Origin: Cyprinodon diabolis
Lineage: Eukaryota > Chordata > Actinopteri > Cyprinodontiformes > Cyprinodontidae
Assembly: GCA_030533445.1 (NCBI GenBank)
Contig: CM060073.1
Location: forward strand, 39,219,428-39,283,427
Length of the DNA stretch: 64,000 nt
Reading direction: 5' to 3'
The notes under the pieces were generated by a model that did no database searches, was not told the DNA's origin, and saw only the letters and a list, made by a program, of their open reading frames with translations. Positions 27,501 to 39,500 of the stretch are shown in pieces (within the stretch, counting starts at the first letter, position 1; each line of letters opens with the position of its first letter). Made by a program: the position numbers and the translations under genes.

Positions 27501-30500
27501 CTGCTTTTTAACCTGTTTTCTTCCAGGTTTTCACTCAGTTGCTGTCACATATATGATGGGGTCCAATGTTTGGTTTTACCACAGACGCATCCTTTTATAT
27601 CCCAAAAGCTTGATTTTGTCTCATCTTGTCCAGAGTCTGCTGTCCATTGCCATGGGACTTACCTGTTTCATGGAATAGAGTTTACTTCTAGCTGGCATGC
27701 ATATATTGTAATTGCGACCAATTATCCTGTCCTATTTAGAACCAAATCCTCCTTCTCCACAAAATAATCCCTGTTCTGTCTGCTGTGCTCTTTGGTCTGA
27801 TGATGAGTTTTGTTCGATCATGTTCTCTAGCAAAAATCTGAGACCTACGCAGAACAGATTGACTAATACTAAGATTAGATTACAGATCGGTGGATGGTGA
27901 TTGCTAACCAAAGTACCTCTTTTTTTTTGGTTGCAGTTAGTTTTATTAAGGAGGATTAGAGTAACACTAGCTGAATAAACATGTATGCTACAGATTTTTC
28001 ATGAAGAAATTTCAGTTTTTCTTAGTTTTGTCATCAAAACATTCAATCAAAATGCATTATGATTTAATGTTGTAACCCTGGAACATGATAAGATTGGAGA
28101 TATTTGTAAGGCAGCATAAATATCCAGTGTTTTGCTTGTTTCGCTGCCTCTCTACTCAGTCTTCCGCTGACAGACTCAAGCTCTGCTGACCTTTTTCTGC
28201 AACCGGTATTTCTTGTCGCACTCAGCACTCTCTGTGAACTCGGACTACCATTGCCAAATTCAGTTTGCGGTGGTTGTGTCTGTTTCTGCTCCTGGAGCAA
28301 GTGACTCAGTAGAGAGACGGGTAAATAAACATGGAGGAAGGCCAAAATAGTGACCTGGCCACCCAGCTAGACAAAATAACAGGGCAGGGACAGCTAGTTA
28401 GCCGTGACTAGGTATTGACAGTATTATGTTTAGATATAGCTCTTTGTCTTAAAAGTTTTTTTTTTATTATTCTAACATTTATTTTGCAAAGAAAATTAAT
28501 AATTGGCTCAAGTTATCCACTTTATCCTCTTTTACTTTGTAATTTCACTTTTGCTAGGACCATCTCTAACACAGAAGAAACAGTAATATTTTAGCAATGC
28601 AATAACGTTTTAGCCAGAGGGAAGAATCAAATAGGCTGACAAGTAATAAAAATGTTGGAGGTGTCATGTTTACCACCTCAGTTTATGGTTAAACCATTTC
28701 ATTTTGGGTGAATAAAAATATAGAAAAAAACACAAAGGTGTCTAAAGCTTTTCTGTAATAGGAGTTACCAGTGGATAACTTCCTTTTCCAATAAATCGAA
28801 AGGAGAAATTTTAGTCTGACTTCTTAAACAGTACATGTCTTTAAATGAAGAATTTCTGGTTAAAATATTTCAAACATAGATGGAAAAGCAGCCATAAACA
28901 CTGTATGTTCTGTAAATCAGCAGCAATCATTAATAATTGTGTTGGTGAAGGTTCTCAGTCATCCAGGTCATAGTCATTCCAAAAAAAGAAAATTAAAAAC
29001 AATCCAAGTTTGAAGATGTTTCGTTTCCTATTAAAGAAGCTTTTTCAATTCAAAATGTCAGGAAACTCAAAACTCAACGCTATTCTTGATATTTTCAATT
29101 GAAAAAGCTTCTTGGATGGGAAGCTAAACGTCTTCAAACGTGGAAACATAGTCCAGTGGATTGTTTTTAATTTTCTTTTTTTTTTTTTGGAGTTAAAAAT
29201 TGTGAAATCAGAGTTATTCGAAGCAGAGAAATTTAGTCTGACTTCAGAAACGGTACTGGTCTTTTAATGTAAACAGAAAGGATGAACAATTTCTGGTTAG
29301 AATGTGTCAAACAGAGGTGAAAAAGAAGCCATAAACACTGCATGTTCTGTAAATCAGTAGCAATCATTAAAAATTGTGAAATCAGAGTATTTGTATGATA
29401 TCGGATTTATTCTGTAAACTGTCCCCTCACTCTTAGATTTCTTCAAAAATTTAAAATATAACAGTGGGAGGATCAAACCTTTAGTCTAAGAGACTTTTCC
29501 AGCGATGCTGTAATCTGGCTCCATGCTGGTTTCTTTGGCTTTGGAAAATCAAACAGGTTTATATAACCACTAAAGAACTGGCTAACCAGCTCTGGTTTAG
29601 CACCAGAGCCTCTTTGGTAGGAAAAAAAACCAACCTTAAAATAAGCGCTAATCTGAAATGTGCTCTGTGTCTGAACAAAGTGCCATGTGTGCAGATTAAC
29701 CATAGACATTGCATGAAGAAGCATGGCAGAGATTCCTGGTGTACTGGTGAAAATTCAAAAAGCCAAGCATTCCTGCCAACCTCTCTGAATTTTACAATGG
29801 GGCGCAGCATTGTTGCCATCTTTCTTCTGCTTTCTCTGAAGCCTTTAGATAGCCTCCCACATAAGGGATTTGTGCACTGAAAAATGCTGAAAGCCTTTTT
29901 TACACCCCTATTTGACGATGTTTTAACAATGTTCCCTGTCTTGTGTGTGTGTGTCTGTCAGCCATGTCTAAAGCAGCAGTGAAGATCTCCGCAGATCTGC
30001 TGAGCAACCCTCTGTGTGAGCAGGACCAGGCCTTCCTGGAGTCCATGAATGAGTTGGACAAGGCCATGAAAAGGATGGATGCGTTCAACCAGGAAAAGGT
30101 CAGATTCAGTATTACACTTAATAATGCTTTTGCTGCAGTCTCGGAAATCGCTATTGAAATAACGGTTATTAGGTGTTGTGTTTTTGTTAGATATACATAA
30201 GAGAAAACCATACATCCCTGTTAAATTTTATTGGTTTTGCCTGGTGGTGGCATTGTGCTCTAAAAACTCTAGTTTCAATCTATCTGCTGTGAAACTGGTG
30301 TGTTTATGACCTACTGGAGGGGCCTCATCTTGAGAAAAACTCTGCCTGAAAACTCACAGGACTTATTTTCTGCTAGGGAATATTTTTATTGCATTTCTGA
30401 CTGAAAAAAGATGTAGTGCAAACAATTTGAAAATCTTCCCCTTTTAGGGGTGATGTTTTTGTTGGTGGAGCATCATAGTTTGAGGCAGACAGATTCTTAC

Positions 30501-33500
30501 CAAGAACTTTAACAACAGTAGCAAGTTTTGTTAGCTTTTCCTGAAGAAAAAGAGGGAATTTTTTTTTTTTTTTTTTTTTTTTTTACAGCTGTAGAAAATC
30601 AATTTTTATTTGGAAATGTAAGGTTATGTACTTTCTGGGGCCAGGACAGTTATTTCAAGAAGCTTACTTTAAAGGATGGAACAAGATCAGTCAATCCATG
30701 CACACTAACTCAATGGATGGACAATCTGTCAGGATTACCTCTGGCTGAGGGGCGTGGCATCTACATGTGGCTAACTGAAAAACAGGATGATCTGAAGTTC
30801 TACATAGCTGTGTCAAAGGCCAGAAAACAACCATGTAGCTTGCTTGGGTCATTGTAAACAGAAGAAAAAACTAAAGCTTAACAGAAAACTGCATTTGCAC
30901 AGCTGAGTGAGTAGCAATACCTAACCAAACCATAATCTGTACCAATGAATGACAATGTTTTATTTACCTTAATCTACCTGATAATATGTGGGCGCTGCAT
31001 ACAAGAGCACATTTGAAGATCGTTTCTGTCCACTCCCCTCATTTTATTGGTTTAACCAGAGCTACTGTACTTTTTTATCTGGCAGTGACAGAAGATATGG
31101 GATATAACTTTTAATTGTACTCTCACAATTCTAGCTAAAGTAAAAGTGACGTAGACCGATAAAAAGCTCTATACTATTCACATTTTTTGGGACACAACCT
31201 TTTACTTATGTATTTCCCTGTAAACAATTATATTTGCTGAAAATACATATTTCAATTTGTAATGAATCAAATGTTGTTGTTTTTTCCAGTAATTTACACA
31301 ATTATTTAAGCTTTGTGCTTAAGACAATAATTGTATGGGCTGCGCTAATGATTATTTTGCAAATGGATTATTCTGGCGAGTATTTATTTCGATTAATCTT
31401 GATATTCGGATAGCCAAAGCTTAGACTTTTTACAAATTTAAAACAGGTGAAACCAAAATGTTTCCACTTCTGGGTAGAACATAGTGATGTACGAAAAAGC
31501 CTTTTTTTTAATCATATATGCAAAATGTTTATGTATTTTTTTTTTCTCACAATTTTGGTATGATTACTGCTCTAAGTGGGTCGCTCTGTCAGCTAAAGAC
31601 ACTTTTTAGTCTCTACTCTCCAGTGATTGATTACTAAATTAGTTGAGAATTATTTCACTAATCGTTTAATGTGATTAATTGTTTAAGCCCTAAATTGTGT
31701 ATTTCTGTGTATATAACTTTTGCAAATCTGAAAATGAAAAATTGTTGCACGTTTTCTATAAGTTTCCTTTGGTTAATCAGAGGCACATAGCTAGCTTGAA
31801 AACTTTCCGCCATATACACTTGGCTGTCCTTCCATAGTGTTATTTCCACTGACCCCTTCTGTATATTTGCCTGGTGTTTTCCAGTTTGTGATTACAATCA
31901 TTGCCATGGGTAGTTCTAATGTGAATCATTGCAGCAGTGCGTGTGTGCATCCTTAAGGCACTTCCCTTCCCAACAGAAAACAATACAGGGAGATCAGGGA
32001 AAGACATACCTGGATTACTTTTTGTTTAAAGCTTTGTTTCTTGACTCATTGCTCAGCCAGAAGGTCTTTGAGGCTTTTCACATTTATCTTAAAACATTTC
32101 CTTTTGTTTCCATATTTTACTGTCAGCCAGAATGAGCTCACACTGCAATGGTAAACGGCAGGGATAGAAGGAGGTGATGGATCATTTAATTCCTGCTAAA
32201 AACATCACATCATATTGAAAGACACCCAAATATTACCTGGCATAGTAAACACAGTGCTGGACAAAAGTATTGGCACCCCTGCATTTATGTCAGATAATAC
32301 TCAGTTTCTCCCGGAAAGCGATTGCAATTACAAATGCTTTGGTATTAATAACTTCATTTATTTTTCTTAAAAAAAAAAAAAAAAAACACACAAACAATTT
32401 GTCAAAAAGCCAAATTGGAAATAATTTCTCACCAAACATAAAAAAGGAGGCAGACAAGTATTGGCACCCTTTGAAAAATCATGTGATGCTTCTCTAATGT
32501 GTGTAATTAACAGTACCTGTTGCGTACCTGTGGCACATAACAGGAGGTAGCAATAACTAACTCACACTTGCAGCCAGTTGAAATGGATTCCAGTTGACTC
32601 AACCTCAGTCCTGGATTCTTGTGTGAACCACACTGAGCATTGAGGAAAAAAAAGGAGAACAAAGAACTGTCCCATGACTGGAGAAGCAAAATTGTGAGGA
32701 AGCATTGACAATCTCAAGGCTAAAAGTCCATCTTGAAAGACTAATGTTCCTGTGTTTTCCATGCACAGTGTTAACAAGAAGCTTAAAGCCCATGGCACTG
32801 TGGCTAACCTCCCTAGATGTGGATGGAAGAGAAAAATGGATGAGAGATTTCAGCAACAGATTGTCTGGATGGTGAATAAAGGACCTCAACTAACATCTAA
32901 ACAGGTCCAAGCTGTCCTGCAGTCTGAGGGTACAACACAGTCACCCGTACTATCTCGAATGAAAAGTGGCTCTATGGTAGGATGCCCAGGAGAACCCCAC
33001 TTCTGACTCATAGAAAAAAAAAAGCCAGGCTGGAGTTTGCAAAAACTTTACAGATGTTTCTGGTCAGATAAGACAATGGTAGAGTTTGTTGGGAAAAGGT
33101 ATCAACCTAGAGTTAACAGGAAAAAATTAAAATAAAATAAGGCCTTTAAAGAAAAGAACATGTTCCTTTGAGTCAAACATGACAGGGGTTCCCTGAAGTT
33201 TTGGGGTTGCTTTGCTGCCTCTGGCCCTGGACTGCATGACTGTTCATGGCAGTTGGAAGTCTGAAGACTACCAACAAATTTTGCAGAGCTATGTAGAGCC
33301 CAGTGTGAGAAATCTGGGTCTTTCTCAGAGATCAGAGTCATTTTGTTTAAAGACTGTGCTATAAAGTTTTAGGCCGAGGATGCCAATACTTTTGTCTGGC
33401 TCATTTTTGGAGTTCTGTGCAAAATGAATTTTTTTCATTCGTTTTTAGGTTTTTTCATTGCAAGATACACTATATTGCCAAAAGTATTTGCTCACCTGCC

Positions 33501-36500
33501 TTGACTCACATATGAGCTTAAGTGACATCCCGTTCCTAATCCATAGGGTTCAATATGACGTCGGTCCACCCTTTGCAGCTAGAACAGCTTCAACTCTTCT
33601 GGGAAGGCTGTCCACAAGGTTTAGGAGTGTGTTTATGGGAATTTTTGACCATTCTTCCAGAAGCGCATTTGTGAGGTCGCACACTGATGTTGGACGAGAA
33701 GGCCTGGCTCTCAGTCTCCGCTCTAATTCATCCCAAAGGTGTTCTATCGGGTTGAGGTCAGGACTCTGTGCAGGCCAGTCAAGTTCATCCACACCAGACT
33801 CTGTCATCCATGTCTTTATGGACCTTGCTTTGTGCACTGGTGCACAGTCATGTTGGAAGAGGAAGGGGCCAGCTCCAAACTGTTCCCACAAAGTTGGGAG
33901 CATGGAATTGTCCAAAATGTCTTGGTATGCTGAAGCATTCAGAGTTCCTTTCACTGGAACTAAGGGGCCAAGCCCAGCTCCTGAAAAACAACCCCACACC
34001 ATAATCCCCCCTCCACCAAACTTTACACTTGGCACAATGCAGTCAGACAAGTACCGTTCTCCTGGCAACCGCCAAACCCAGACCCGTCCATCAGATTGCC
34101 AGATGGAGAAGCGCGATTCGTCACTCCAGAGAACGCGTCTCCACTGCTCTAGAGTCCAGTGGCGGCGTGCTTTACACCACCGCATCCGACGCTTTGCATT
34201 GCACTTGGTTATGTATGGCTTGGATGCAGCTGCTCGACCATGGAAACCCATTCCATGAAGCTCTCTGCGCACTGTTCTTGAGCTAATCTGAAGGCCACAT
34301 GAAGTTTGGAGGTCTGTAGTGATTGACTCTGCAGAAAGTTGGCGACCTCTTCGCACTATGCGCTTCAGCATCCGCTGACCCCGCTCCGTCAGTTTACGTG
34401 GCCTACCACTTCGTGGCTGAGTTGCTGTCGTTCCCAAACACTTCCATTTTCTTATAATACAGCTGACAGTTGACTGTGGAATATTTAGGAGCGAGGAAAT
34501 TTCACGACTGGATTTGTTGCACAGGTGGCATCCTATCACAGTTCCACGCTGGAATTCACTGAGCTCCTGAGAGCGACCCATTCTTTCACAAATGTTTGTA
34601 AAAACAGTCTGCATGCCTAGGTGCTTGAATTTATACACCTGTGGCCATGGAAGTGATTGGAACACCTGATTCCAATAATTTGGATGGGTGAGCAAATACT
34701 TTTGGCAATATAGTGTATTTACACCAAACCATTAGTAATTGCAAGATTTTCCGGGAGAAATTGAGCATTATCTGACAAAAGCACAGGGGTGCCAATGCTT
34801 TTGGCTAGCAGTGTAAATGCTTTTTGACTGAATGTTTTCAGAGAATTTTTTTACTTTAGCTATATTTATAGCCATTTAGGATTGATCAAAAATATCGGGT
34901 AAATTATTTTAATTTCCGGCATTAAAATATAAACATCAGACTCTCTCATAACATTTTAAACAAAAAATTATTCTACAAACACCTGCTGCACAGCAAAGGT
35001 TGGAAACAACTAAGTTTAAAAAAGGAATACCTAACTAAAACAATAAAACCACTTAACAAATGATAAGAGTGACACTGATTCATAAAACTCAATAAAATAC
35101 AGTAGTTAGGATAACAGAAGGTAGAACATAAAGATAAGAAATAATACATCCAAATTCCAATCCGAAAGCCAGAATATCATCAAGTCTTTGAAAACAGAAA
35201 CTGCTAAAGCTCCATCAGCTCCGTTTCCAACATAAAACATATGAAAGCATCTTCATTTTTGACCTAACAGATCCAAAGAGATTCAGTTTGTGCTAAGTTA
35301 CCAAACATTATGAAATGCTGAAAGCAATTGTGCAACAGATGGGAAGCCCGAGGATTGATGCGTAAGGTTCTTGTATTATTTGTTTAAATGCTTTTGTTAT
35401 CTATTAGCAGCCTCATTGTTATTCGCTGACAAACTCATACAGAACTTATTTATATATAATAAAGTATATTATTCAAGTTATATTATTATTCAATAATACC
35501 TAGGTTAAACCAGATCATAAATCTAAGGCTACGTTCACACTGCTAGCCTTAATGCTCAATTCCGATTTTTTTGTGAAATCTGATTTTGTTGTGTTACTGT
35601 TCACATTTCCAAATATATGCGACTTGTATGTGATCTCTTGTGTGAACTGAACTCATACAGCTTAAGTGTCCCGCATGAGCAGTAGAGGATGTAATGACGA
35701 CACAAGCAAGAGTGCTCTGTGTTTACAGAAGTAAACATGGATGGTAGTGCTACAGCGCATGTAGCGATCTTTCCCAAACTTAAAAACTCCATCTTTTCAA
35801 GGTGGTTTAAAAAAAACAGCTGCTCTCCGCATTGTCACCTGCCATGTATGTTGTTTTCCTTCCCGCTTCTGTGTAGCAAGACGCAGAATAGGGACCATGA
35901 CCTGGCCGTTTAGAAGCAGGTCACTTTTGAAAACGTCAGATTCGTATCGGATTCAGGAATGAATCGCAGCTGTGTTCAGATTGTCATGAAAAGATCAGAT
36001 ACAGGTCGCATATGGGCAAAAAATCGGATTTGGGTCTCTGCATGCTGCTGTGTGAACGTAGCTTAAACAGCAATTTTAAAACTTTTTTTAAACAAACGCC
36101 AAATAACCTTTGAACCTTCATAAAATATTTTCATAACTTTTGTGATTATACGTCGCCTTACAACTAGTTGAATGACACCTCTTTCATGGACTTTCAGGAT
36201 TTTACTGCGCTATGGTCTTTCCCACGCCGGTCTTTAATAGAAATGTTTTTACTTCAGGCAAAACAATACAGCTTTTGTCCACTGGGGGGAGTACAAAATT
36301 GTCCAAAACTGAAAGTTTTTTAGTACTGCTTTAAATGTTTTGAAATCAGAATGAAAGCTGCAGAAACCCTGGAATTGCATCACATAGCGTGTTGAGTAAT
36401 GTTATATAACCTTAGCTTGACTTAAGTTCTACAGCAAAAACAGGTTGTGTTGTATGATTCCAAATGTAAAATATGTGGAAAGTAAGTGTGGATACGTGAG

Positions 36501-39500
36501 TGGCTCATGAGGCTGTCCCCTCCTTATACCGCTGCAACTTTACTAAACCAGTATTTCACAAAGCTTATACTTCTTCAAATTTCACTAGTGCCATTTTGAG
36601 TGACTAGATGAAGTAAGATTTAGTTTGGAATGATGGTGGATTGGTATGCAGATGGGAGCCCCGGAGAGAACTGCTCCTGTGACCATTTATAAAAACTTTT
36701 TTTTATTTATTTATTTTTTTTATTTTTTTTGTAGTGCAGTGTCATCTTTATTTATTTTTTATTTGTAAAATAAATTTTCCGTTTTTTTTTGTTTTTCTAT
36801 TTTAACACACAATTGAAAGCATTTTCAGCATCAATGAGTTATTTTCTCAATATATTTGTATTATTGTCACTGCTGCTCTTTGAGTCTAAACAAGTGAAAA
36901 TCCATAGCATATATCAGGGTTCTGTACCAGATTTGGACCTGAGCTGCTTGTCTACTCTTTTGCATAGCGGCTGGAACTGAGCTAAAGGCAAAATGGCAAT
37001 TGTGGGAACTTTCTTGGGCAGCCAGAGTGTGCACCACCTCTAGGTTTGCAAGGTGTTTCTAATCCAGCGCAGCTCTCTAGAACACCACTCTGACTTCTCC
37101 CTTCAAGCTGGCGGTGGATTCTGACGGCACAAACAGCAAACCTTGTTGCTCAAGCAAAACAGACACAAAAGCATCCACCCTTTGCTCCTCTCCACGTTGA
37201 GACGAGATGTTCTGCCGCAGGGCCCGCGAGTGAGAAAGCCAGCAGATAAAACGTGCAGCGATAATGAAGGCAGCAGTGGCCCAGGTCTGTGTGTTTATTT
37301 CTGGGGCTGAGAAGGGCGCTCAGCCCCGGCGGCGCACTGCTACCGAAGCCGAGCCCCAGCGTAGATGGCGGTAGCGCAGTGGAGGATGCTCCGTTTGGAG
37401 GGATATTGATTTCCTCAGCGATCTGTGTGTATTTTTGGGAGGCCTGTGTGCCGGGATGGCCTCTGCCCCGTGACTCACTGATGGAGACTGCTGCTTGAGC
37501 ATCAGGCCTCAGGCTTTGTGGGGTCTCCGAGGAATTGCTCCCCCCCTCACTGTGGGAAGGGGCAGAGGGTAGAGGGCATCAGCATGCTTAAGCAAATCTG
37601 CTGTTATTCTCTCTCCTCACCGCATGTTCTCACCTTAGAAGCAGCATTGTAGCTCCAGCCGAGGAGGAGAGGGAGGGGTGTTGATGTGAATATGTAAAAC
37701 AAAGAAAATGTGAATTCCCATGTACTTATTTGTTATTGGCTCTCTGTTTTCCCCCAAACCACTATCATCCATTTTGTAGTTGAATTTGTCTGTGTGAAGT
37801 ATTGAGTGTTATGTTTTCTCAGAGATGGTCAGGGCACATATACAAAGCACAGCTCTGAGCTTCTTTCCTCGCTGCTCTTTGATTGACTGTCCTTCCAATG
37901 GAAAGCGAACATATGATTACTGCTGCAGCTCATTGTTCTCATGCAGCTGTCATTTCACATACCTCCCTTTAAATCCCTCTTTAGACTTACCAGCATGCTC
38001 GTCACTTGAGCCGACTGCCTCGCTGGCACCGCTCCAGGCCACTGGCTTTTCTTACGCTAGTCAGTTTATATCTGCAATTTAAATGATGCTAAAACTTCAT
38101 TAATTGTGCTCCAACTTCTGTTGATGAGACTTCAGCTTGGAGGCCCTATAATGTGATGTTCGTTTACTTCCATTTAACACCCCCCAACCCCCCCACCCCC
38201 CGCCTCCTACCCTCCCGCTGTTGATTTTGACAACCAGAAGGAGAAAGCTTAAAATATAAACTGTTATTGTTAAAATGTTTGTTTGTTAAGAACTTTCATC
38301 TTGTAAGGCAGCCCACCCTGCACAGGATTTCAAGTCAGTTGGGCTTTGCTTTCATGTCCGTCCCCTGACAGATCCATCCTTTTGTATCGCAGACTCAATG
38401 AATATTCAGGGATTTCTCCTCGGGGTTTGCGTACAATAAAGGAGTCTACGTCATGAAAGTTTCTTTTCCGTCCCTCCTCCCATTTTTTTCCCTTTTTTTG
38501 TGCTCATGGTGAGCTTTACACAATTATTACTGTTTATTTTGCACTGTTACTTTGCAGCTAATTAGGAAATGATGTTGAAGCTGTTTGGGTCTGAATTTAT
38601 TTCAGGGTTTTTATTAAATCAGGGAAGTATTTTTCTTTCTAGGATTAAGTTATTCATGCATCTGATTGTCCATTCATCCATCAATCCATCCATCTATCAA
38701 ACTTTTGTAAGGGCTCCTATAAAACGCACTAAAAGGGAGTCAGAAGTTTAGATATAAAATTCATAAGAAACCCACCTCTATTGTAAAAAAAAGTTGACAA
38801 TAAATAACTTTTTATTTTTTTATTTTGCCATGTTTATATGTTATGTTAACGATGTTCTTTTTGATTACAGGTTAACCAGATTCAGAAGACTGTCATAGAC
38901 CCTCTCAAAAAGTAAGGGTTTATTTTCATTTCCTATTAGCTAAATGATATAAGCTGAGTTTTCTTACAGAATAGTATTAATTAAGTTTAGTGGTTCAACA
39001 AAAAGTTAGTTTAAAAATGTGCCATTTAAAAAAAAAAAAGGCTTTAGCAAAGTGTTGTTTGGGATGTCAGGTTTCATTTTGTGGCTTTGTTTTCCTGTAG
39101 GTTACAAGCTTATTTACCGTTCTGGTTCATTTAAGTCAAGCTCCATAAACATTTTCATTGTGTGATCTGGCCTCATTATTCCAGGACAGAAAATAAAGCT
39201 GTTCTAAGGTTGCATAGGAAGCTTTTCAGTCTAAGAAAACAGATTGTAAAAATGAACTGGGGAATGAGCAGAGCTCCTGTGGTTAGTAAGTGTCTGGAGG
39301 AAAGTTTATTTCCTAATATTCGCCCCCATTTGAGATGCTGTGAGTACTATTCCATTTCTTAAACCTCCCTCTTTTTATTTTTACACATGTGCACGCACAC
39401 ACATGCACACAAGAATGCAATGAAAAGTTACTGAAAGGAGCGGCTGGGCTATCCCACCCAACTTCCGGACTGCTAGTTAAGGCATTGCTTCCTGCTGTTA

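Larger units (their letters stand above)
26578..29961 (+). other. bin3: bin3 intron 4
   Basis: 3.4 kb intron carrying a short Tc1-like relic (about 27.34-27.47 kb) and a tandem duplication split by an inserted palindromic element (28.80-29.39 kb), both listed separately. No other features supported. Confidence 0.75.
32252..34813 (+). mobile_element. Old degenerate Tc1-like transposon (host of a nested insertion)
   Basis: The left end CAGTGCTGGACAAAAGTATT then GGCACCCCTG, and the inverted right end CACTGCTAGCCAAAAGCATT then GGCACCCCTG, mark a Tc1-like element with long imperfect terminal repeats; both ends also share CAGATAAT and TTTCTCCCGGAAA. The plus strand between 32.75 and 33.35 kb holds a ruined transposase gene: a helix-turn-helix remnant ([20 protein letters not shown]) followed by frameshifted sequence. 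It is interrupted by a younger Tc1-like element at 33468-34715. Without that, its length is about 1.3 kb, normal for Tc1. Confidence 0.75.
30099..38870 (+). other. bin3: bin3 intron 5 (8.8 kb)
   Basis: It holds a hAT-type MITE (31335-31692), a nested pair of Tc1-like elements (32252-34813) and an inverted-repeat element (35524-36065), each listed separately. Between 37.0 and 37.7 kb the base composition turns clearly GC-richer than the AT-rich surroundings, without a supported exon. A C-rich tract lies at about 38178-38216. The parts 30.1-31.3, 34.8-35.5 and 36.1-37.0 kb show nothing recognisable. Confidence 0.75.

Noticed and set aside
33458..34258. 266-codon plus-strand open frame
   Set aside because: Opposite strand of the intact Tc1 transposase; an artefact of its base composition.
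38678..38700. CATC/ATCC short tandem repeat
   Set aside because: Only a few imperfect units; ordinary low-complexity sequence.
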